Below are positions 45,263-55,960 of a stretch of DNA of 64,000 nt, piece by piece; positions within the stretch are counted from its first letter, which is position 1; the number at the start of each line of letters is the position of its first letter. The notes under the pieces were generated by a model. It saw only the letters and a list, made by a program, of their open reading frames with translations. It did not search any database and had not been told where the DNA came from. Source of the DNA: Halobacillus andaensis (GTDB taxonomy: Bacteria > Bacillota > Bacilli > Bacillales > Halobacillaceae). A program made the translations under genes and the position numbers. The stretch spans positions 558,001-622,000 of the forward strand of contig NZ_BMEL01000001.1 of the NCBI RefSeq assembly GCF_014636475.1, in the 5' to 3' direction.

Positions 45263-45622
45263 GTGGTTAATCAGCGAATTCGTTCCTTACGTAAGAAGCG
45301 CCGTCTAACGCAAACGATGTTAGCCGATAAAGTTGGTGTCTCCGCGCAAGTTGTTTCGAATTGGGAGCGTCAGTATACCTCCCCTGACTTAGAGGATTTG
45401 TCCAAAATTGCCCATGCCCTTCATACGACAGCAGACTACTTACTTGGATTAAGTGACGAAATGGAAGATGAGATGAGGGAAATCAAACAATTTCTTGAAG
45501 ATAAAGGGTTTGATCGTTCGGTAATTTTTGATAAGCAATCTTGGCTAAAGGTTCAACCTGAAGAGATTCACCAGATTGAAAATTATTTTAAATTTCTTTT
45601 GCAGCAAAATCACCCATCATAA
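45263..45622 (+). CDS. XRE-family helix-turn-helix regulator
   Basis: A 119-aa protein with an N-terminal lambda-repressor-like HTH: IRSLRKKRRLTQTMLADKVGVSAQVVSNWERQYTSPDLEDLSKIA (about residues 5-50), then YLLGLSDE and a C-terminal helical region likely for dimerisation. Start is GTG 45263 with AAAGGAGG eight bases upstream. It stands alone between miaA and mutL in opposite orientation, behind the four phased repeats, which suggests autoregulation. Targets are unknown; the position has no counterpart in B. subtilis that I recognise. Confidence 0.88.
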   Translation: MVNQRIRSLRKKRRLTQTMLADKVGVSAQVVSNWERQYTSPDLEDLSKIAHALHTTADYLLGLSDEMEDEMREIKQFLEDKGFDRSVIFDKQSWLKVQPEEIHQIENYFKFLLQQNHPS

Positions 45623-45638
45623 TATCATTATGTAAACA

Positions 45639-45673
45639 AAAAAAGCGCGGCTCTATTAAGAGCCGCGCTTTTT
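45639..45673. terminator. Bidirectional terminator between XRE gene and mutL
   Basis: AAAAAGCGCGGCTCT and AGAGCCGCGCTTTTT, perfect 15-bp arms with a five-base loop. Confidence 0.92.
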
Positions 45674-45685
45674 TTGTTATTTATC

Positions 45686-47539
45686 TTACATCACACGTTT
45701 AAACATTTTTTCCATTTCATACTCTGAAAAGAATACAATAATTGGTCTTCCATGAGGACACGTAAATGGATCAGTAGAATTCCTAAGCTCTTCTAGGAGC
45801 TGGAACATGTCATTATGGTTTAAATAATGGTTGGCTTTAATTGATCGCTTACACGACATGAGGATCGCTGCTTCTTCTCTTAATTTGGCTATATCAATTT
45901 TATTTTCTCTCATTAATTGATCAACCATATCCTGAATCACTTCCTCTTCAAAGCCTTTCGGAAACCATTGAGGGTGAGATCGGACAATATAACTATTTTC
46001 GCCAAATGATTCAAAGAAAAGACCCACTTTTTCAAACTCGCTTTGAAATTCTTCAATTTTTAAAGCTTCATGTCTTTGAAAATCAAACGTCATAGGGACT
46101 AAGAGTTCTTGAACTTCGTGATCAACTTGACCAATTTTTTCTTTAAAGAATTCATATTTAATGCGTTCTTGCGCAGCATGCTGGTCAATGATATACATTC
46201 CTTCCTCATTTTGGGCCAGGATGTAGGTGCCGTGCAATTGACCAATCGGATGCATTACAGGTACGCGCTTATCCGATGCTTCTTCTCGTTTTTGCTCTTC
46301 TGGATCACGCGGTGATTCTTCTTCTTTGTTCAAGATAAACTCATCATCTTTCTCATTTTCAACAGTAACAGTCGACGTCGACGAGTTAACCTTTCTCTCG
46401 TCTTCTTCATTGATTGGGTGTGGAGTTGAAAAAGAAGCGTTTAACGTGCTTTCTTTTATACGCTCTGGAGCCGATTCATAAAGTTGCAAGCTTTCTTGTT
46501 TTTGCGAAGGCTTTTCTTTCTTAGCTGGTTTATTCTCAACTTTCGGGATAAGTGTCTGCTGACGAAATGCGGCTCGAATGGTTTGCTCTAATAAATCATA
46601 AATTTCTTTTTCTTTACTAAATCTCACTTCAAGTTTTGCTGGATGGACGTTTACATCTACCAGAATAGGATCCATTTCTATATTTAATACAACAATCGGG
46701 CTTTTACCGATGGGTAATAATGTGTGATAGCCTTCTAAAATGGCTTTATTTAAAACAATATTACGAATGTAACGACCATTAATGATGGTTGAAATGTAAC
46801 TTCTAGACGCACGATAGACTTCTGGTTTTGCAATATAGCCACTTATACGAAAGTCTTTCGTTTCGGCTTGGATCGGAATCATTTTTCGCGCTACGTTCAT
46901 TCCGTAAATTTGAGCCGCTACTTGTAAGACATCGCCCCGTCCATTGGTACGGAATAATTCCTTATCATTATGTTTACACGTGAATTTAATTTCTGGATGA
47001 GCTAAAGCCATACGGTTTAAAACATCGGTAATATGGCCAAGTTCCGTATGAATCGTCTTCATATATTTCAATCTCGCAGGTGTATTATAGAACAGTTCAT
47101 CTACTGTTATGTCCGTTCCTTTCCGCGCATCGCACTTACCTTCTTTTCGTACCTCTCCACCAGCTAGTTCTAATTTCGTACCCGCCTCTTGACCTTGAGA
47201 GGTCTGAATGGTTAACCGGCTGACTGCTGCAATACTTGCTAAAGCCTCGCCCCTAAAGCCAAGAGTGCGCACGTGAAACAGGTCGTGTTCACTTTGAATT
47301 TTGCTTGTAGCGTGTCTAAAGAAAGCTCGCTTCGTATTTTCCTCATCCATGCCGTCGCCGTTATCCGTAACTCGAATCCGCTGTAAGCCCGCTTCAAGAA
47401 GTTTGATCTCAATCCACGTGCTATTAGCATCAATGCAATTTTCCACTAACTCTTTAACTACAGAAGAAGGTCGTTCAACGACCTCTCCTGCTGCAATTTT
47501 GTTCGCTAAGTGATCCGGCATTAATTGAATAGCAGTCAA
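45686..47539 (-). CDS. mutL: DNA mismatch repair protein MutL
   Basis: A 617-aa GHKL ATPase with a nicking endonuclease C-terminus, as in bacteria without MutH. N-terminal motifs: [32 protein letters not shown]. The endonuclease motif [14 protein letters not shown] lies at 452-465 and the zinc/beta-clamp side CPHGRP near 594. A long acidic, low-complexity linker (about 345-425) joins the halves. Start is TTG 47539 with GGGAGG upstream. It is 33 bp downstream of mutS. Confidence 0.96.
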   Translation of the reverse strand: MTAIQLMPDHLANKIAAGEVVERPSSVVKELVENCIDANSTWIEIKLLEAGLQRIRVTDNGDGMDEENTKRAFFRHATSKIQSEHDLFHVRTLGFRGEALASIAAVSRLTIQTSQGQEAGTKLELAGGEVRKEGKCDARKGTDITVDELFYNTPARLKYMKTIHTELGHITDVLNRMALAHPEIKFTCKHNDKELFRTNGRGDVLQVAAQIYGMNVARKMIPIQAETKDFRISGYIAKPEVYRASRSYISTIINGRYIRNIVLNKAILEGYHTLLPIGKSPIVVLNIEMDPILVDVNVHPAKLEVRFSKEKEIYDLLEQTIRAAFRQQTLIPKVENKPAKKEKPSQKQESLQLYESAPERIKESTLNASFSTPHPINEEDERKVNSSTSTVTVENEKDDEFILNKEEESPRDPEEQKREEASDKRVPVMHPIGQLHGTYILAQNEEGMYIIDQHAAQERIKYEFFKEKIGQVDHEVQELLVPMTFDFQRHEALKIEEFQSEFEKVGLFFESFGENSYIVRSHPQWFPKGFEEEVIQDMVDQLMRENKIDIAKLREEAAILMSCKRSIKANHYLNHNDMFQLLEELRNSTDPFTCPHGRPIIVFFSEYEMEKMFKRVM

Positions 47540-47572
47540 CGTATGATCCTCCCTTCCTCCTTGCTCAAAGGA

Positions 47573-50128
47573 TTATTTCTTTTTTAATTGTTTTTGCATT
47601 TGATAAAGCTCATTCATCGCGTCCATCGGAGTCAGTTCCATTAAATTTAAATTTTGTAATCGAGATTCTACCTTAGAAGTCTGTGGTTTTGGTGTTACTT
47701 TTTCTTCTTCTACAAATAAACTAAGCTGTTCTTCGTCAGTTTCCTCTCGACGATTGCTTTCTAATTCATGAAGCAGAGTGGTCGCTCGATTGATCAGTGT
47801 ATCAGGCAGCTCAGCCAGCTTGGCTACATGGATACCGTAACTTTCATCAGCTGCTCCTTCTTGAATTTGATGGAGGAATATAACGTTGCCTTCATATTCT
47901 TCAGCTTTTACGTGAATGTTCTTTAATCGGGCTAACTCCTCTTCTAAAGTAGTCAGTTCGTGATAATGGGTAGAAAATAGCGTTTTAGCACGAATACTTT
48001 CGTGAATGTGTTCAACAATGGCTTGCGCTAAAGCCATTCCATCATACGTACTTGTCCCTCTCCCGATTTCATCAAGCAAAATTAAGCTGTTCTCGGTGGC
48101 ATGAGTAAGCGCGTGGTTTGCTTCAAGCATTTCTACCATAAACGTACTTTGTCCTGAAACTAAATCATCTGCCGCTCCAATTCTCGTGAAAATTTGGTCA
48201 AATACAGGAAGATTTGCTTGTTCACAAGGTACAAAACTCCCCATCTGCGCCATAATCGATGTTAACGCGAGCTGACGCATATACGTGCTTTTACCGGACA
48301 TATTAGGCCCTGTAATCAACAATACATCTTTAGATTCATCCATAAAAATATCGTTAGGTACAAATGATTCCCCTTCCATTACTTGTTCAACGACAGGATG
48401 CCTTCCTTGTTTTACGTCGACTACACGATGATTATTAAACTCAGGACGATGGTATCCGTATTGATCAGCAAGCTGAGCAAATCCTTGGAGCACGTCTATT
48501 CGACTAATTTGCTCAGCTAAGATTTGCAGCTTTCCTACAAATTGCTTTACCTTTTCTCTAAGCTCGGTAAATAAATGATATTCTAACTCTACACTTTTCT
48601 CTTGAGCTTCAAGAATTAACGCTTCTTTTTCTTTAAGCTCTGGGGTAATATAACGTTCCGCATTGGTCAAGGTTTGTTTTCTTTCGTATCGACCTTCGGG
48701 TAAGTGTTGGATGTTAGCCTTTGTGACCTCGATATAATAACCAAATACACGGTTATAACCAATCTTTAACGATTTAATGCCCGTTTCTTTACGTTCCTTC
48801 GCTTCTAATTCAGCAATCCACTGCTTTCCATTCTTAGAGGCATCCCGATATTCGTCAAGTTGAGGGTGATAGCCATCCTGAATCATCCCTCCTTCACTAA
48901 TATGGATAGGAGGATCATCTAACAAGCTATCTTCCAATAAATCCTTTAACTCGGTTAATGGATTAATAGCCTCATAGAGATAGTGCACGGCTTTATGATT
49001 AAATTGCTGCAGCGTTTCTAACAATTGAGGAACAGCCGTCAAGGATTGCTTTAATTGAATTAAGTCTCTGGCATTTACATTTCCGTAAGCTACCCGGCCC
49101 GCTAGACGTTCGAGATCGTACACTGACTTCAATTGGTCACGTAATGTTTCTCTTTCAAAAAATTGATCAAGCAACCCTTCCACTTGTTCGTGTCTGAGCG
49201 TTATTTCATCGATTGAAAGCAAAGGCCTTTCCAGCCATTTCTTTAATGTCCTAGATCCCATAGCTGTCATCGTCTGGTCCAAAACGGCTAATAAGCTGCC
49301 TTTCTTTCCTTGTTTCCTCATCGTTTCCATCAGCTCTAAATTACGCTTGGAATACATGTCTAAGGACATATATTTCTTTAATTCAATCATTTTAACAGGG
49401 CGCAGATGATCGAGCGAACGCTTTTGAGTATGCTCAATATAATTGAGTAAACGACCGAATCCTTCCCTGCATTTATCATTTTGGATATTTTCAACTAAAC
49501 TTTGAAAAGATTCTTGGATCGTTGTTTGATTGCTAAAAGATATAGTGAGCCCAAGTCGATCTTTAAACATTTGCTGCTTCGCTTCATCTAAAGTTTCGTC
49601 TACGACCACTTCTTTCACGGGTCGATTAAATAACTCGCTTAAAACAGCGTCGAATCCTTCCGACAACATGGCCACACTATTTTCTCCAGTCGTTAAATCA
49701 TTGTAACTCACTGTGTAAATTCCATCTTCGAATTCACTAACTGAAGCTAAGTAGTTATTTTCTTTTTCATCCAGCATACTTCCTTCCATTACAGTCCCAG
49801 GTGTAATAAGCTGGACAACTTCACGTTTCACGACGCCTTTCGCAGTCTTAGGATCTTCAACTTGTTCACAAATCGCAACTTTAAAGCCTTTCTCAATCAA
49901 TTGTTTTATGTAATTTTCAGCTGAATGATAAGGAACGCCGCACATTGGAATACGGTCTTCTCCCCCGCCATCTCTACTTGTTAGAGTTATTTCCAGTTCT
50001 TGTGATGCTTTAAGAGCATCATCAAAGAACATTTCATAAAAATCTCCCAATCTAAAAAATAAAAAAGCATCTTTTTGTTGTGATTTTATCTTTAAATATT
50101 GCTGCATCATAGGTGTATATTGAGCCAT
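47573..50128 (-). CDS. mutS: DNA mismatch repair protein MutS
   Basis: An 851-aa mismatch recognition ATPase. The mismatch-probing Phe-x-Glu is Phe30-Tyr31-Glu32 in GDFYEMF; Walker [14 protein letters not shown] and Walker [17 protein letters not shown] lie in the C-terminal half, and the C-terminal tail keeps a beta-clamp-type QLSLF motif. It is first in the mutSL operon, downstream of cotE as in B. subtilis. Confidence 0.97.
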   Translation of the reverse strand: MAQYTPMMQQYLKIKSQQKDAFLFFRLGDFYEMFFDDALKASQELEITLTSRDGGGEDRIPMCGVPYHSAENYIKQLIEKGFKVAICEQVEDPKTAKGVVKREVVQLITPGTVMEGSMLDEKENNYLASVSEFEDGIYTVSYNDLTTGENSVAMLSEGFDAVLSELFNRPVKEVVVDETLDEAKQQMFKDRLGLTISFSNQTTIQESFQSLVENIQNDKCREGFGRLLNYIEHTQKRSLDHLRPVKMIELKKYMSLDMYSKRNLELMETMRKQGKKGSLLAVLDQTMTAMGSRTLKKWLERPLLSIDEITLRHEQVEGLLDQFFERETLRDQLKSVYDLERLAGRVAYGNVNARDLIQLKQSLTAVPQLLETLQQFNHKAVHYLYEAINPLTELKDLLEDSLLDDPPIHISEGGMIQDGYHPQLDEYRDASKNGKQWIAELEAKERKETGIKSLKIGYNRVFGYYIEVTKANIQHLPEGRYERKQTLTNAERYITPELKEKEALILEAQEKSVELEYHLFTELREKVKQFVGKLQILAEQISRIDVLQGFAQLADQYGYHRPEFNNHRVVDVKQGRHPVVEQVMEGESFVPNDIFMDESKDVLLITGPNMSGKSTYMRQLALTSIMAQMGSFVPCEQANLPVFDQIFTRIGAADDLVSGQSTFMVEMLEANHALTHATENSLILLDEIGRGTSTYDGMALAQAIVEHIHESIRAKTLFSTHYHELTTLEEELARLKNIHVKAEEYEGNVIFLHQIQEGAADESYGIHVAKLAELPDTLINRATTLLHELESNRREETDEEQLSLFVEEEKVTPKPQTSKVESRLQNLNLMELTPMDAMNELYQMQKQLKKK

Positions 50129-50264
50129 AATAAATCCTCCAAAACCGAACGTAAATTGATGCCTTCCACTCGAAGAGTTTTGACATCAGATAGAAACATT
50201 ATATCACACTGATTCAACCCCTATGAATCAAGTTATTTAACGAACATAACGTCTTAAAGAAGTC

Positions 50265-50298
50265 AAAAAAAAATGCCCCGCTGAATCAGCAAGGACAT
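50265..50298 (-). terminator. Terminator of cotE
   Basis: Imperfect stem of CCTTGCT and AGCGGGG-type arms followed by a run of nine T on the minus strand. Confidence 0.6.
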
Positions 50299-50303
50299 GA
50301 ATA

Positions 50304-50882
50304 TTAATCTTTATGATGGCTGCTGCTACTGCTGCTGCTACTTGGTAAGAAATCAGTTTCTATTCCTGAAAAATCATCGGATGATAGCTCATAGTCAAAA
50401 TCACAATCATCATCGCAGCCCTCTGGATCTACACGAACACATAGTTTCGTTTCCCCTATAACATCCACTAAAAATTCTCTTTCTACTTCAACAACGATTT
50501 TTTGACCTTGAGCTGCAATTTTACACTCTAAGCAGTTTGGCTGCTGTACGGCTTTAGCAATAACTTCTACGTGGTCATTAATGCAATTTTCATCTTTGAC
50601 AACGAGGGGAACACTATCGCAATAGTTTACACGTTCTGTGACAACTTCTGTTTTCGTATTATCATTATACGAATACCAGACGTTAATGTCATAGCTGCCG
50701 GAAACTTCTACATGCTCCCCCTTTTTCTTGGCATTGTAAATATGATTAATTACCCAACAACCAAGTATGCTGGTCGGCCGATGCGAAGGACTGATAGTGT
50801 GGGTAGCTTCAACGAATTTTTTTCCTTTTCCACAAACCGCCTTCGTAATAATTTCTCTGTATTCGCGTTCGAAAAATGACAT
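50304..50882 (-). CDS. cotE: Outer spore coat morphogenetic protein CotE
   Basis: A 192-aa Cot[18 protein letters not shown] opens the conserved region, followed by [23 protein letters not shown] and [14 protein letters not shown]. In B. subtilis it directs assembly of the outer coat around the forespore. The C-terminus departs from relatives: an acidic stretch ([16 protein letters not shown]) and then eight consecutive serines with a HHKD end. Cysteines are also more frequent than in B. subtilis CotE. ATG 50882 follows AAGGAGG at 10 nt. Confidence 0.93.
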   Translation of the reverse strand: MSFFEREYREIITKAVCGKGKKFVEATHTISPSHRPTSILGCWVINHIYNAKKKGEHVEVSGSYDINVWYSYNDNTKTEVVTERVNYCDSVPLVVKDENCINDHVEVIAKAVQQPNCLECKIAAQGQKIVVEVEREFLVDVIGETKLCVRVDPEGCDDDCDFDYELSSDDFSGIETDFLPSSSSSSSSHHKD

Positions 50883-51003
50883 AGGAAACACTCCTCCTTA
50901 TTCTACCACTCATCCTATGCGGAATTGGGCAAATGGTGAACAAAATTCTCGATGACTTAAGGACGTTTGTATTTCATTCTATGCACTAGCCTATAAAATT
51001 GTA

Positions 51004-51041
51004 CAAAAAAATCCGTTAGATAAAAGTTTATCTAACGGATC
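51004..51041 (-). terminator. Terminator of ricA (ymcA)
   Basis: ATCCGTTAGATAAA and TTTATCTAACGGAT arms with a short loop and six T on the minus strand. Confidence 0.9.
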
Positions 51042-51048
51042 CGTGTAT

Positions 51049-51474
51049 TTAATGGCTGCAAGAGCTGTTATCTTTTTTCGTTCCTGTCTCTCCGCTAAGC
51101 ACATCTCCACCAGTAGAGCGGATAACTTCATTCGTTACTTCACGGGAGATGGTACTTGAAATCATTTGTAAAATATCATTAATAACCATCTGTGTTTCTT
51201 TAAATTCCGCAACAACCGGAATCGCATCAAGCTCATCTTGTAGACGATCAATTTCTTTTTCAATTCGTTCTAAGGCTTCTGACTTTCCATACGCTTGAAA
51301 ATTCACCGCTTGCTTTTGCAATGCTTTAATTTTCTTAATATGGGATTGTACCTTTTGATTTTCGTTCAGCTTCGCTTCAATTTGCTTAAAACGGTCAATC
51401 TCTTCGATGTCTGCGATCATTTTAGCTAGTTTATGCGCTTCATCCACAACTTGTTTTCTTGTATATTGAGCCAT
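51049..51474 (-). CDS. ymcA: RicA (YmcA) regulatory iron-sulfur complex subunit
   Basis: A 141-aa helical protein: HKLAKMIADIEEIDRFKQIEAKLNEN, then KKIKALQKQAVNFQAYGKSEAL. Together with YlbF and YaaT it forms the Y-complex that steers RNase Y processing and affects competence, biofilm and sporulation in B. subtilis. The C-terminal cysteine near the end (SSCSH) fits cluster binding. It overlaps the miaB stop closely (adjacent bases), so the two are translationally coupled. Its partner RNase Y is encoded at 56831-58390. Confidence 0.92.
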   Translation of the reverse strand: MAQYTRKQVVDEAHKLAKMIADIEEIDRFKQIEAKLNENQKVQSHIKKIKALQKQAVNFQAYGKSEALERIEKEIDRLQDELDAIPVVAEFKETQMVINDILQMISSTISREVTNEVIRSTGGDVLSGETGTKKDNSSCSH

Positions 51475-53046
51475 TTATTTCACCTCTGCCGTTTCTTCAA
51501 CCATTTCTCCGTTGAGAGACCAAGTTTTAGTTTCTGTAATTCGCACCTTAACAAGACGGCCGATGGAAGAACGCGGCCCTCTAAAGTTCACCATTTTATT
51601 TCGTTTCGTGTATCCGGCGAGAACATCTTTATTTTTCTTACTCTCCCCTTCAACAAGAACCTCAACGATTTCGCCTTCATATTTTTTCATTGATTCAGCC
51701 GCCTGGCGGTTAACAATTTCATTTAAGCGGTGCAGGCGATTTTTCTTCACGTCCATCGAAACGTTGTCTTGCATTCGAGCCGCAGGAGTGCCATCCCTCG
51801 GAGAATAAATAAAGGTATAGGCGGCTTCAAATCCTACCTCTTCAACTAATGATAGCGTATCTTCAAACTGCTCTTCGGTTTCATTAGGGAAACCTACGAT
51901 AATATCTGTTGTTAAAGTAGCATCAGGCATAGCTGTACGAATCTTTCTTACAAGTTCCAAATATTCCTCGCGTGAATATTTGCGTCCCATAATTTTCAAG
52001 ATATCTGAGTTACCTGATTGTACAGGCAAATGAATGTGATCAAGCATATTACCGCCTTTAGCTAGTACATCAATCAAGCGATCATCGAAATCTCTTGGGT
52101 GTGATGTAGTAAAACGGACTCGCGGAATATCTATAGATCGAAGTTCATCCATCAGATCTCCTAAGCCATAATTCATCTCTAAGTCTTTTCCGTAGGCATT
52201 GACGTTCTGACCTAGCAATGTCACTTCTTTATAGCCTTGAGCCGCCAAATGACGAACTTCTTGTATAATATCCTCAGGTAAGCGGCTGCGTTCCTTGCCT
52301 CGTGTGTATGGAACGATACAGTATGTACAGAACTTATCACATCCGTACATAATATTAACCCAGCCCTTTATTTTACCTTTGCGTGATCTTGGAAGGTTCT
52401 CAATGATATCCCCTTCTTTAGACCAAACGTCAATTACCATTTCTTTTCCGAACATCGCTTCTTTAACGAGTTGGGGTAAACGGTGAATGTTATGTGTTCC
52501 AAAGATTAAATCGATGAAAGGGTGTTTTTTGAGAATACGATTAACGACCGATTCTTCCTGAGACATACAGCCGCAGATCCCGATAATTAAATCTGGATTT
52601 TCCAGCTTTAATGGCTTTAAGTGGCCAATTTCACCAAACACTTTGTTTTCAGCATTTTCCCTAATCGCACAAGTGTTTAATAATATAATATCAGCTTCTT
52701 TTGTATCGGTTGTAGACTCATAACCCATCTCTTCAAAAATACCGGCCATGACCTCTGTGTCGTGCTCGTTCATTTGACATCCGTACGTACGGATCATGTA
52801 CTTGCGGCCATTGCCTGCCTCTTCCATATCTTCTGGAATTTTAAAGTCGTAATGAATTTGGACATCTTCTTTGCGTCGGCGCTGCGCTTTTCTTAAAGAA
52901 GGAGGCTGATATGTCGTTTCAAAATATTTCATGAAATCTTCGCTGCTTTTATCTTTTAGTCGCTCCAGGTTGTCCTGATCGGATTTTACGTCCGCTGGCT
53001 CCCCCTGCTGAATATGCGACATTTCTTTTCGCTGTTGTTCGTTCAT
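51475..53046 (-). CDS. miaB: tRNA-2-methylthio-N6-dimethylallyladenosine synthase MiaB
   Basis: A 523-aa radical-SAM methylthiotransferase acting on prenylated A37 made by MiaA. The UPF0004 domain holds cysteines in [25 protein letters not shown] and [10 protein letters not shown]; the radical SAM cluster is [11 protein letters not shown]; a TRAM domain closes the protein. The first 65 residues are a Firmicute-type charged extension. It is first in the miaB-ymcA transcript. Confidence 0.96.
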   Translation of the reverse strand: MNEQQRKEMSHIQQGEPADVKSDQDNLERLKDKSSEDFMKYFETTYQPPSLRKAQRRRKEDVQIHYDFKIPEDMEEAGNGRKYMIRTYGCQMNEHDTEVMAGIFEEMGYESTTDTKEADIILLNTCAIRENAENKVFGEIGHLKPLKLENPDLIIGICGCMSQEESVVNRILKKHPFIDLIFGTHNIHRLPQLVKEAMFGKEMVIDVWSKEGDIIENLPRSRKGKIKGWVNIMYGCDKFCTYCIVPYTRGKERSRLPEDIIQEVRHLAAQGYKEVTLLGQNVNAYGKDLEMNYGLGDLMDELRSIDIPRVRFTTSHPRDFDDRLIDVLAKGGNMLDHIHLPVQSGNSDILKIMGRKYSREEYLELVRKIRTAMPDATLTTDIIVGFPNETEEQFEDTLSLVEEVGFEAAYTFIYSPRDGTPAARMQDNVSMDVKKNRLHRLNEIVNRQAAESMKKYEGEIVEVLVEGESKKNKDVLAGYTKRNKMVNFRGPRSSIGRLVKVRITETKTWSLNGEMVEETAEVK

Positions 53047-53133
53047 AGCGATCTCCTTTCAATGAGAGCTTTGTAACTGTATTATTATATCAATTTTCGC
53101 CTTACTTTTTAAGAGCATTGCAAAAATTGTCTC

Positions 53134-53172
53134 AAAAAAACCACAACGACCTTTATCATCATTGTGGCTTTT
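53134..53172 (-). terminator. Terminator of tdh-kbl
   Basis: AGCCACAA and TTGTGGTTTTTTT arms on the minus strand, 10 bp after the kbl stop. Confidence 0.8.
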
Positions 53173-53181
53173 CTTCATCAT

Positions 53182-54357
53182 TTATAAAACATTTAATTTT
53201 TTAGCGACCTTTTCAAAGGCGTGAAGGGCTTCCTGTAATTCTTCTTTTGAATGCTCCGCTGTTACAATCGTGCGAATCCTCCCCTTGCCGCGTTGCACTG
53301 TTGGGAATACGATGCCTTGAGCAAAAACCCCTTCTTCAAATAATTCATCTGAGAACTTATGAGTGAGCGCATCATCACCGATCATTACAGGTGTAATTGG
53401 TGTTTCACTAATTCCCGTATCAAATCCTAAATCTTTCAAACCTTTTTTAAAGAATTTAGTGTTCTCCCATAACTTATCAATCAATTCAGGTTCATCAAGC
53501 AGCACATCAATAGCAGCGTCATTTGCTGCCGTTACTGCAGGCGGATGAGACGTACTAAATAAGAATGGACGCCCTTTATGAATTAAATACTCTCTAAGGG
53601 TCTTTGTACTCGCGGCGTATCCACCTAACACTCCAATGGCTTTACTTAACGTTCCTACTTGAATATGAACACGGCCATCTAAGTTAAAATGATTTACCGT
53701 ACCGCGGCCGTTATCTCCAAGCACACCGCTTGCATGCGCATCATCTACCATAATAAGAGCACCATATTTTTCTGCAAGCTCAACAATCTCTGGTAAAGGA
53801 GCTATATTTCCGTCCATAGAGAAGACACCATCCGTTACTACTAGACGTGTACGGTATTCTGAACTTTCTTTTAAAGCTTGCTCTAGCGATTCCATATCCA
53901 CATGTTTATAGATTTTACGCGCTGCTTTGGTTAAACGAATGCCATCGATAATAGAGGCATGGTTTAATTCATCAGAAATAACGACATCTTTTTCAGTTAA
54001 AATGGAAGATAAAATGCCTTGGTTCGTTGTAAAACCTGATTGAAATACTAGAGAAGCTTCCGTATGTTTAAATTTAGCCAGCTTTTCTTCAAAATCTTCG
54101 TGCATTTTTAATGTTCCTGCAATCGTACGAACCGATCCCGTTCCAACTCCGAATTCTTTATTTGCCTGATCTGCGGCTTCTTTCATTTTAGGATGAGAAG
54201 TTAACCCTAAATAGTTATTTGAGGAAAGTTGAATTACTTCTTTTCCTTTTATTTGAACTTTTGAACCTTGAGCGGATTCTAAAGGAACTAATTCTCTATA
54301 CGTCCCCTCTTGTTTCATTTCATCTAACTGTTCTTGTAAATATTCAAAGCCCTTCAT
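53182..54357 (-). CDS. kbl: Glycine C-acetyltransferase (2-amino-3-ketobutyrate CoA ligase)
   Basis: A 391-aa PLP enzyme cleaving 2-amino-3-ketobutyrate with CoA to glycine and acetyl-CoA. The PLP lysine lies in [26 protein letters not shown] and [11 protein letters not shown] are alpha-oxoamine synthase signatures. It follows tdh by 15 bp, completing a two-step threonine degradation route. A BioF-like role is less likely given this pairing. Confidence 0.95.
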   Translation of the reverse strand: MKGFEYLQEQLDEMKQEGTYRELVPLESAQGSKVQIKGKEVIQLSSNNYLGLTSHPKMKEAADQANKEFGVGTGSVRTIAGTLKMHEDFEEKLAKFKHTEASLVFQSGFTTNQGILSSILTEKDVVISDELNHASIIDGIRLTKAARKIYKHVDMESLEQALKESSEYRTRLVVTDGVFSMDGNIAPLPEIVELAEKYGALIMVDDAHASGVLGDNGRGTVNHFNLDGRVHIQVGTLSKAIGVLGGYAASTKTLREYLIHKGRPFLFSTSHPPAVTAANDAAIDVLLDEPELIDKLWENTKFFKKGLKDLGFDTGISETPITPVMIGDDALTHKFSDELFEEGVFAQGIVFPTVQRGKGRIRTIVTAEHSKEELQEALHAFEKVAKKLNVL

Positions 54358-54372
54358 ATAAATCCTCCTTAA

Positions 54373-55413
54373 TTATGGGTGTAATACGACTTTACCGCAT
54401 GTACCTTTATTCATTAATTGAAATCCTTTTTCAAATTCTTCAAGTGGGAAATGGTGAGTGATTAAAGGTGACACGTCTACTTGGCCCGAGTTTAACAGGC
54501 GCGATACTTGCTGCCATGTTTCGTACATTTTTCTCCCCGTAATCCCTTGCACTTGAATCCCTTTAAATACAATGTCATTTGTGATGTCAATGGATACCGG
54601 ACTGATCGGCAAACTTAAAATCGAAACACGACCTCCATTTGTGATCATTTTAAACCCCTGGTCCATTGCAACAGGATGACCGCTCATTTCACATACGACA
54701 TCGACTCCATGACCATTCGTAAGTTGTTTAGCCACATCGATGGGATTTTCTTTTGCAGAATTCACAACAGTTGTTGCCCCCATTTGTTTAGCTAAGTTCA
54801 GGCGATATTCGTTTAAATCAAAGGCAAAAACTTGAGAAGCTCCCGCTGCCTTCGCTACACCGACCGCCATTAAGCCAATGGGCCCACACCCTATAACAGC
54901 TACACTTTTTCCAGCTACATCACCGTTTAATACCGTGTGCACAGCATTCCCCATAGGTTCTTGAATCGAGGCAATATCTGATGGCATTTGGTCTGGATTT
55001 CTCCAAAGGTTAGTGGCTGGTATGGCTACATACTCAGCAAAACAGCCTTGAGTATCTACGCCTATGATTTTAGTATGTTCACATATATGGTATTGCCCTG
55101 TTAAACATTGAGGACAGTGACCGCAAACAAGATGAGTTTCTGCACTTACATAGTCGCCTATTTTGAAGTTAAGCACTTTTTCCCCTACTTCTACAATTTC
55201 TCCCGAGAATTCATGACCAAAGACATAAGGAGGATGGACCCGGCTGGCAGACCAGTCGTCCCAATTGTATATATGTACATCTGTACCACAAATAGAGGTA
55301 GCCTTAACTTTAATCAGCACCTCATCATTTTGAATAGATGGAATTTCCACTTCTCGAAGTACCGCACCCGGACCTCGATGATGTTTCATAATAGCTTTCA
55401 TTTTTCCGTTCAC
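54373..55413 (-). CDS. tdh: L-threonine 3-dehydrogenase
   Basis: A 346-aa zinc alcohol-dehydrogenase-family enzyme oxidising threonine to 2-amino-3-ketobutyrate with NAD. Catalytic zinc ligands are in CGTDVHIYNWD and GHEFSGEIVEVGE; structural zinc cysteines in CGHCPQCLTGQYHIC; the Rossmann motif is VIGCGPIGLMAVG. GTG 55413, six bases after AGAGGTG, is preferred to a start at 55455. A long inverted repeat lies just upstream. Confidence 0.95.
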   Translation of the reverse strand: MNGKMKAIMKHHRGPGAVLREVEIPSIQNDEVLIKVKATSICGTDVHIYNWDDWSASRVHPPYVFGHEFSGEIVEVGEKVLNFKIGDYVSAETHLVCGHCPQCLTGQYHICEHTKIIGVDTQGCFAEYVAIPATNLWRNPDQMPSDIASIQEPMGNAVHTVLNGDVAGKSVAVIGCGPIGLMAVGVAKAAGASQVFAFDLNEYRLNLAKQMGATTVVNSAKENPIDVAKQLTNGHGVDVVCEMSGHPVAMDQGFKMITNGGRVSILSLPISPVSIDITNDIVFKGIQVQGITGRKMYETWQQVSRLLNSGQVDVSPLITHHFPLEEFEKGFQLMNKGTCGKVVLHP

Positions 55414-55435
55414 AGTGAACACCTCTTTATATAAA

Positions 55436-55478
55436 AAACATGATAACAACCGCATTTAATTTACATATTATCATGTTT
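55436..55478. promoter_or_regulatory. Inverted repeat upstream of tdh-kbl
   Basis: AAACATGATAA (55436-55446) and TTATCATGTTT (55468-55478) are perfect 11-bp arms, 21 bp apart and 22 bp before the tdh start. This could be an operator or a leader hairpin; no T-run follows. Confidence 0.5.
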
Positions 55479-55530
55479 AATAAAATACGCAACCTAGTTT
55501 GTCCACTCCACAAATACATTTGAACACAAA

Positions 55531-55573
55531 TAAAGCCGTATCCTTGTAGTGAAAAGAATACGGCGGCTTTTTT
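55531..55573 (-). terminator. Terminator of spoVS
   Basis: AAAGCCGCCGTATTC and GGATACGGCTTT arms with TATTT after them on the minus strand. Confidence 0.75.
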
Positions 55574-55591
55574 AAAATTATAAAATTATTA

Positions 55592-55852
55592 TTAACGAGG
55601 CTCGATAATCAGCTTAATGGCTGTACGTTCCTCCTCATCAATCATAATATCGGTAAAGGCGGGAATACATATTAGGTCTATTCCACTGGGTGCTACAAAT
55701 CCTCTGGCAATGGCTACAGCTTTCACTGCCTGATTTAAAGCACCGGCTCCAATGGCTTGTATTTCTGCTGTCCCCCGTTCTCTTACTACGTTTGCCAAGG
55801 CTCCTGCTACTGAATTAGGTACGGATTTAGCTGATACTTTTAATACTTCCAT
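55592..55852 (-). CDS. spoVS: Stage V sporulation protein S
   Basis: An 86-aa Alba-like protein, near identical in pattern to B. subtilis SpoVS: LKVSAKSVPNSVAGALANVV, EIQAIGAGALNQAVKAVAIA, GIDLICIPAFTDI. It affects septation and coat assembly in sporulation. ATG 55852 gives the family length; the frame extends to 55870 but the extra residues are not conserved. It is downstream of ymdB, as in B. subtilis. Confidence 0.95.
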   Translation of the reverse strand: MEVLKVSAKSVPNSVAGALANVVRERGTAEIQAIGAGALNQAVKAVAIARGFVAPSGIDLICIPAFTDIMIDEEERTAIKLIIEPR

Positions 55853-55960
55853 TACTAGCTCCTCCTTCATTCACTATAGTTGTTCCATAACCACTATATT
55901 CTTGGAGTTGTAGAATATTCCCTTTTCATTATGCAGGAACTTTTCGCAAAATTCAAACAA

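Noticed and set aside
51011-51041. CTAACGGA in the ymcA terminator as another XRE-regulator target
   Set aside because: The match covers only part of the palindrome and is explained by the terminator stem.
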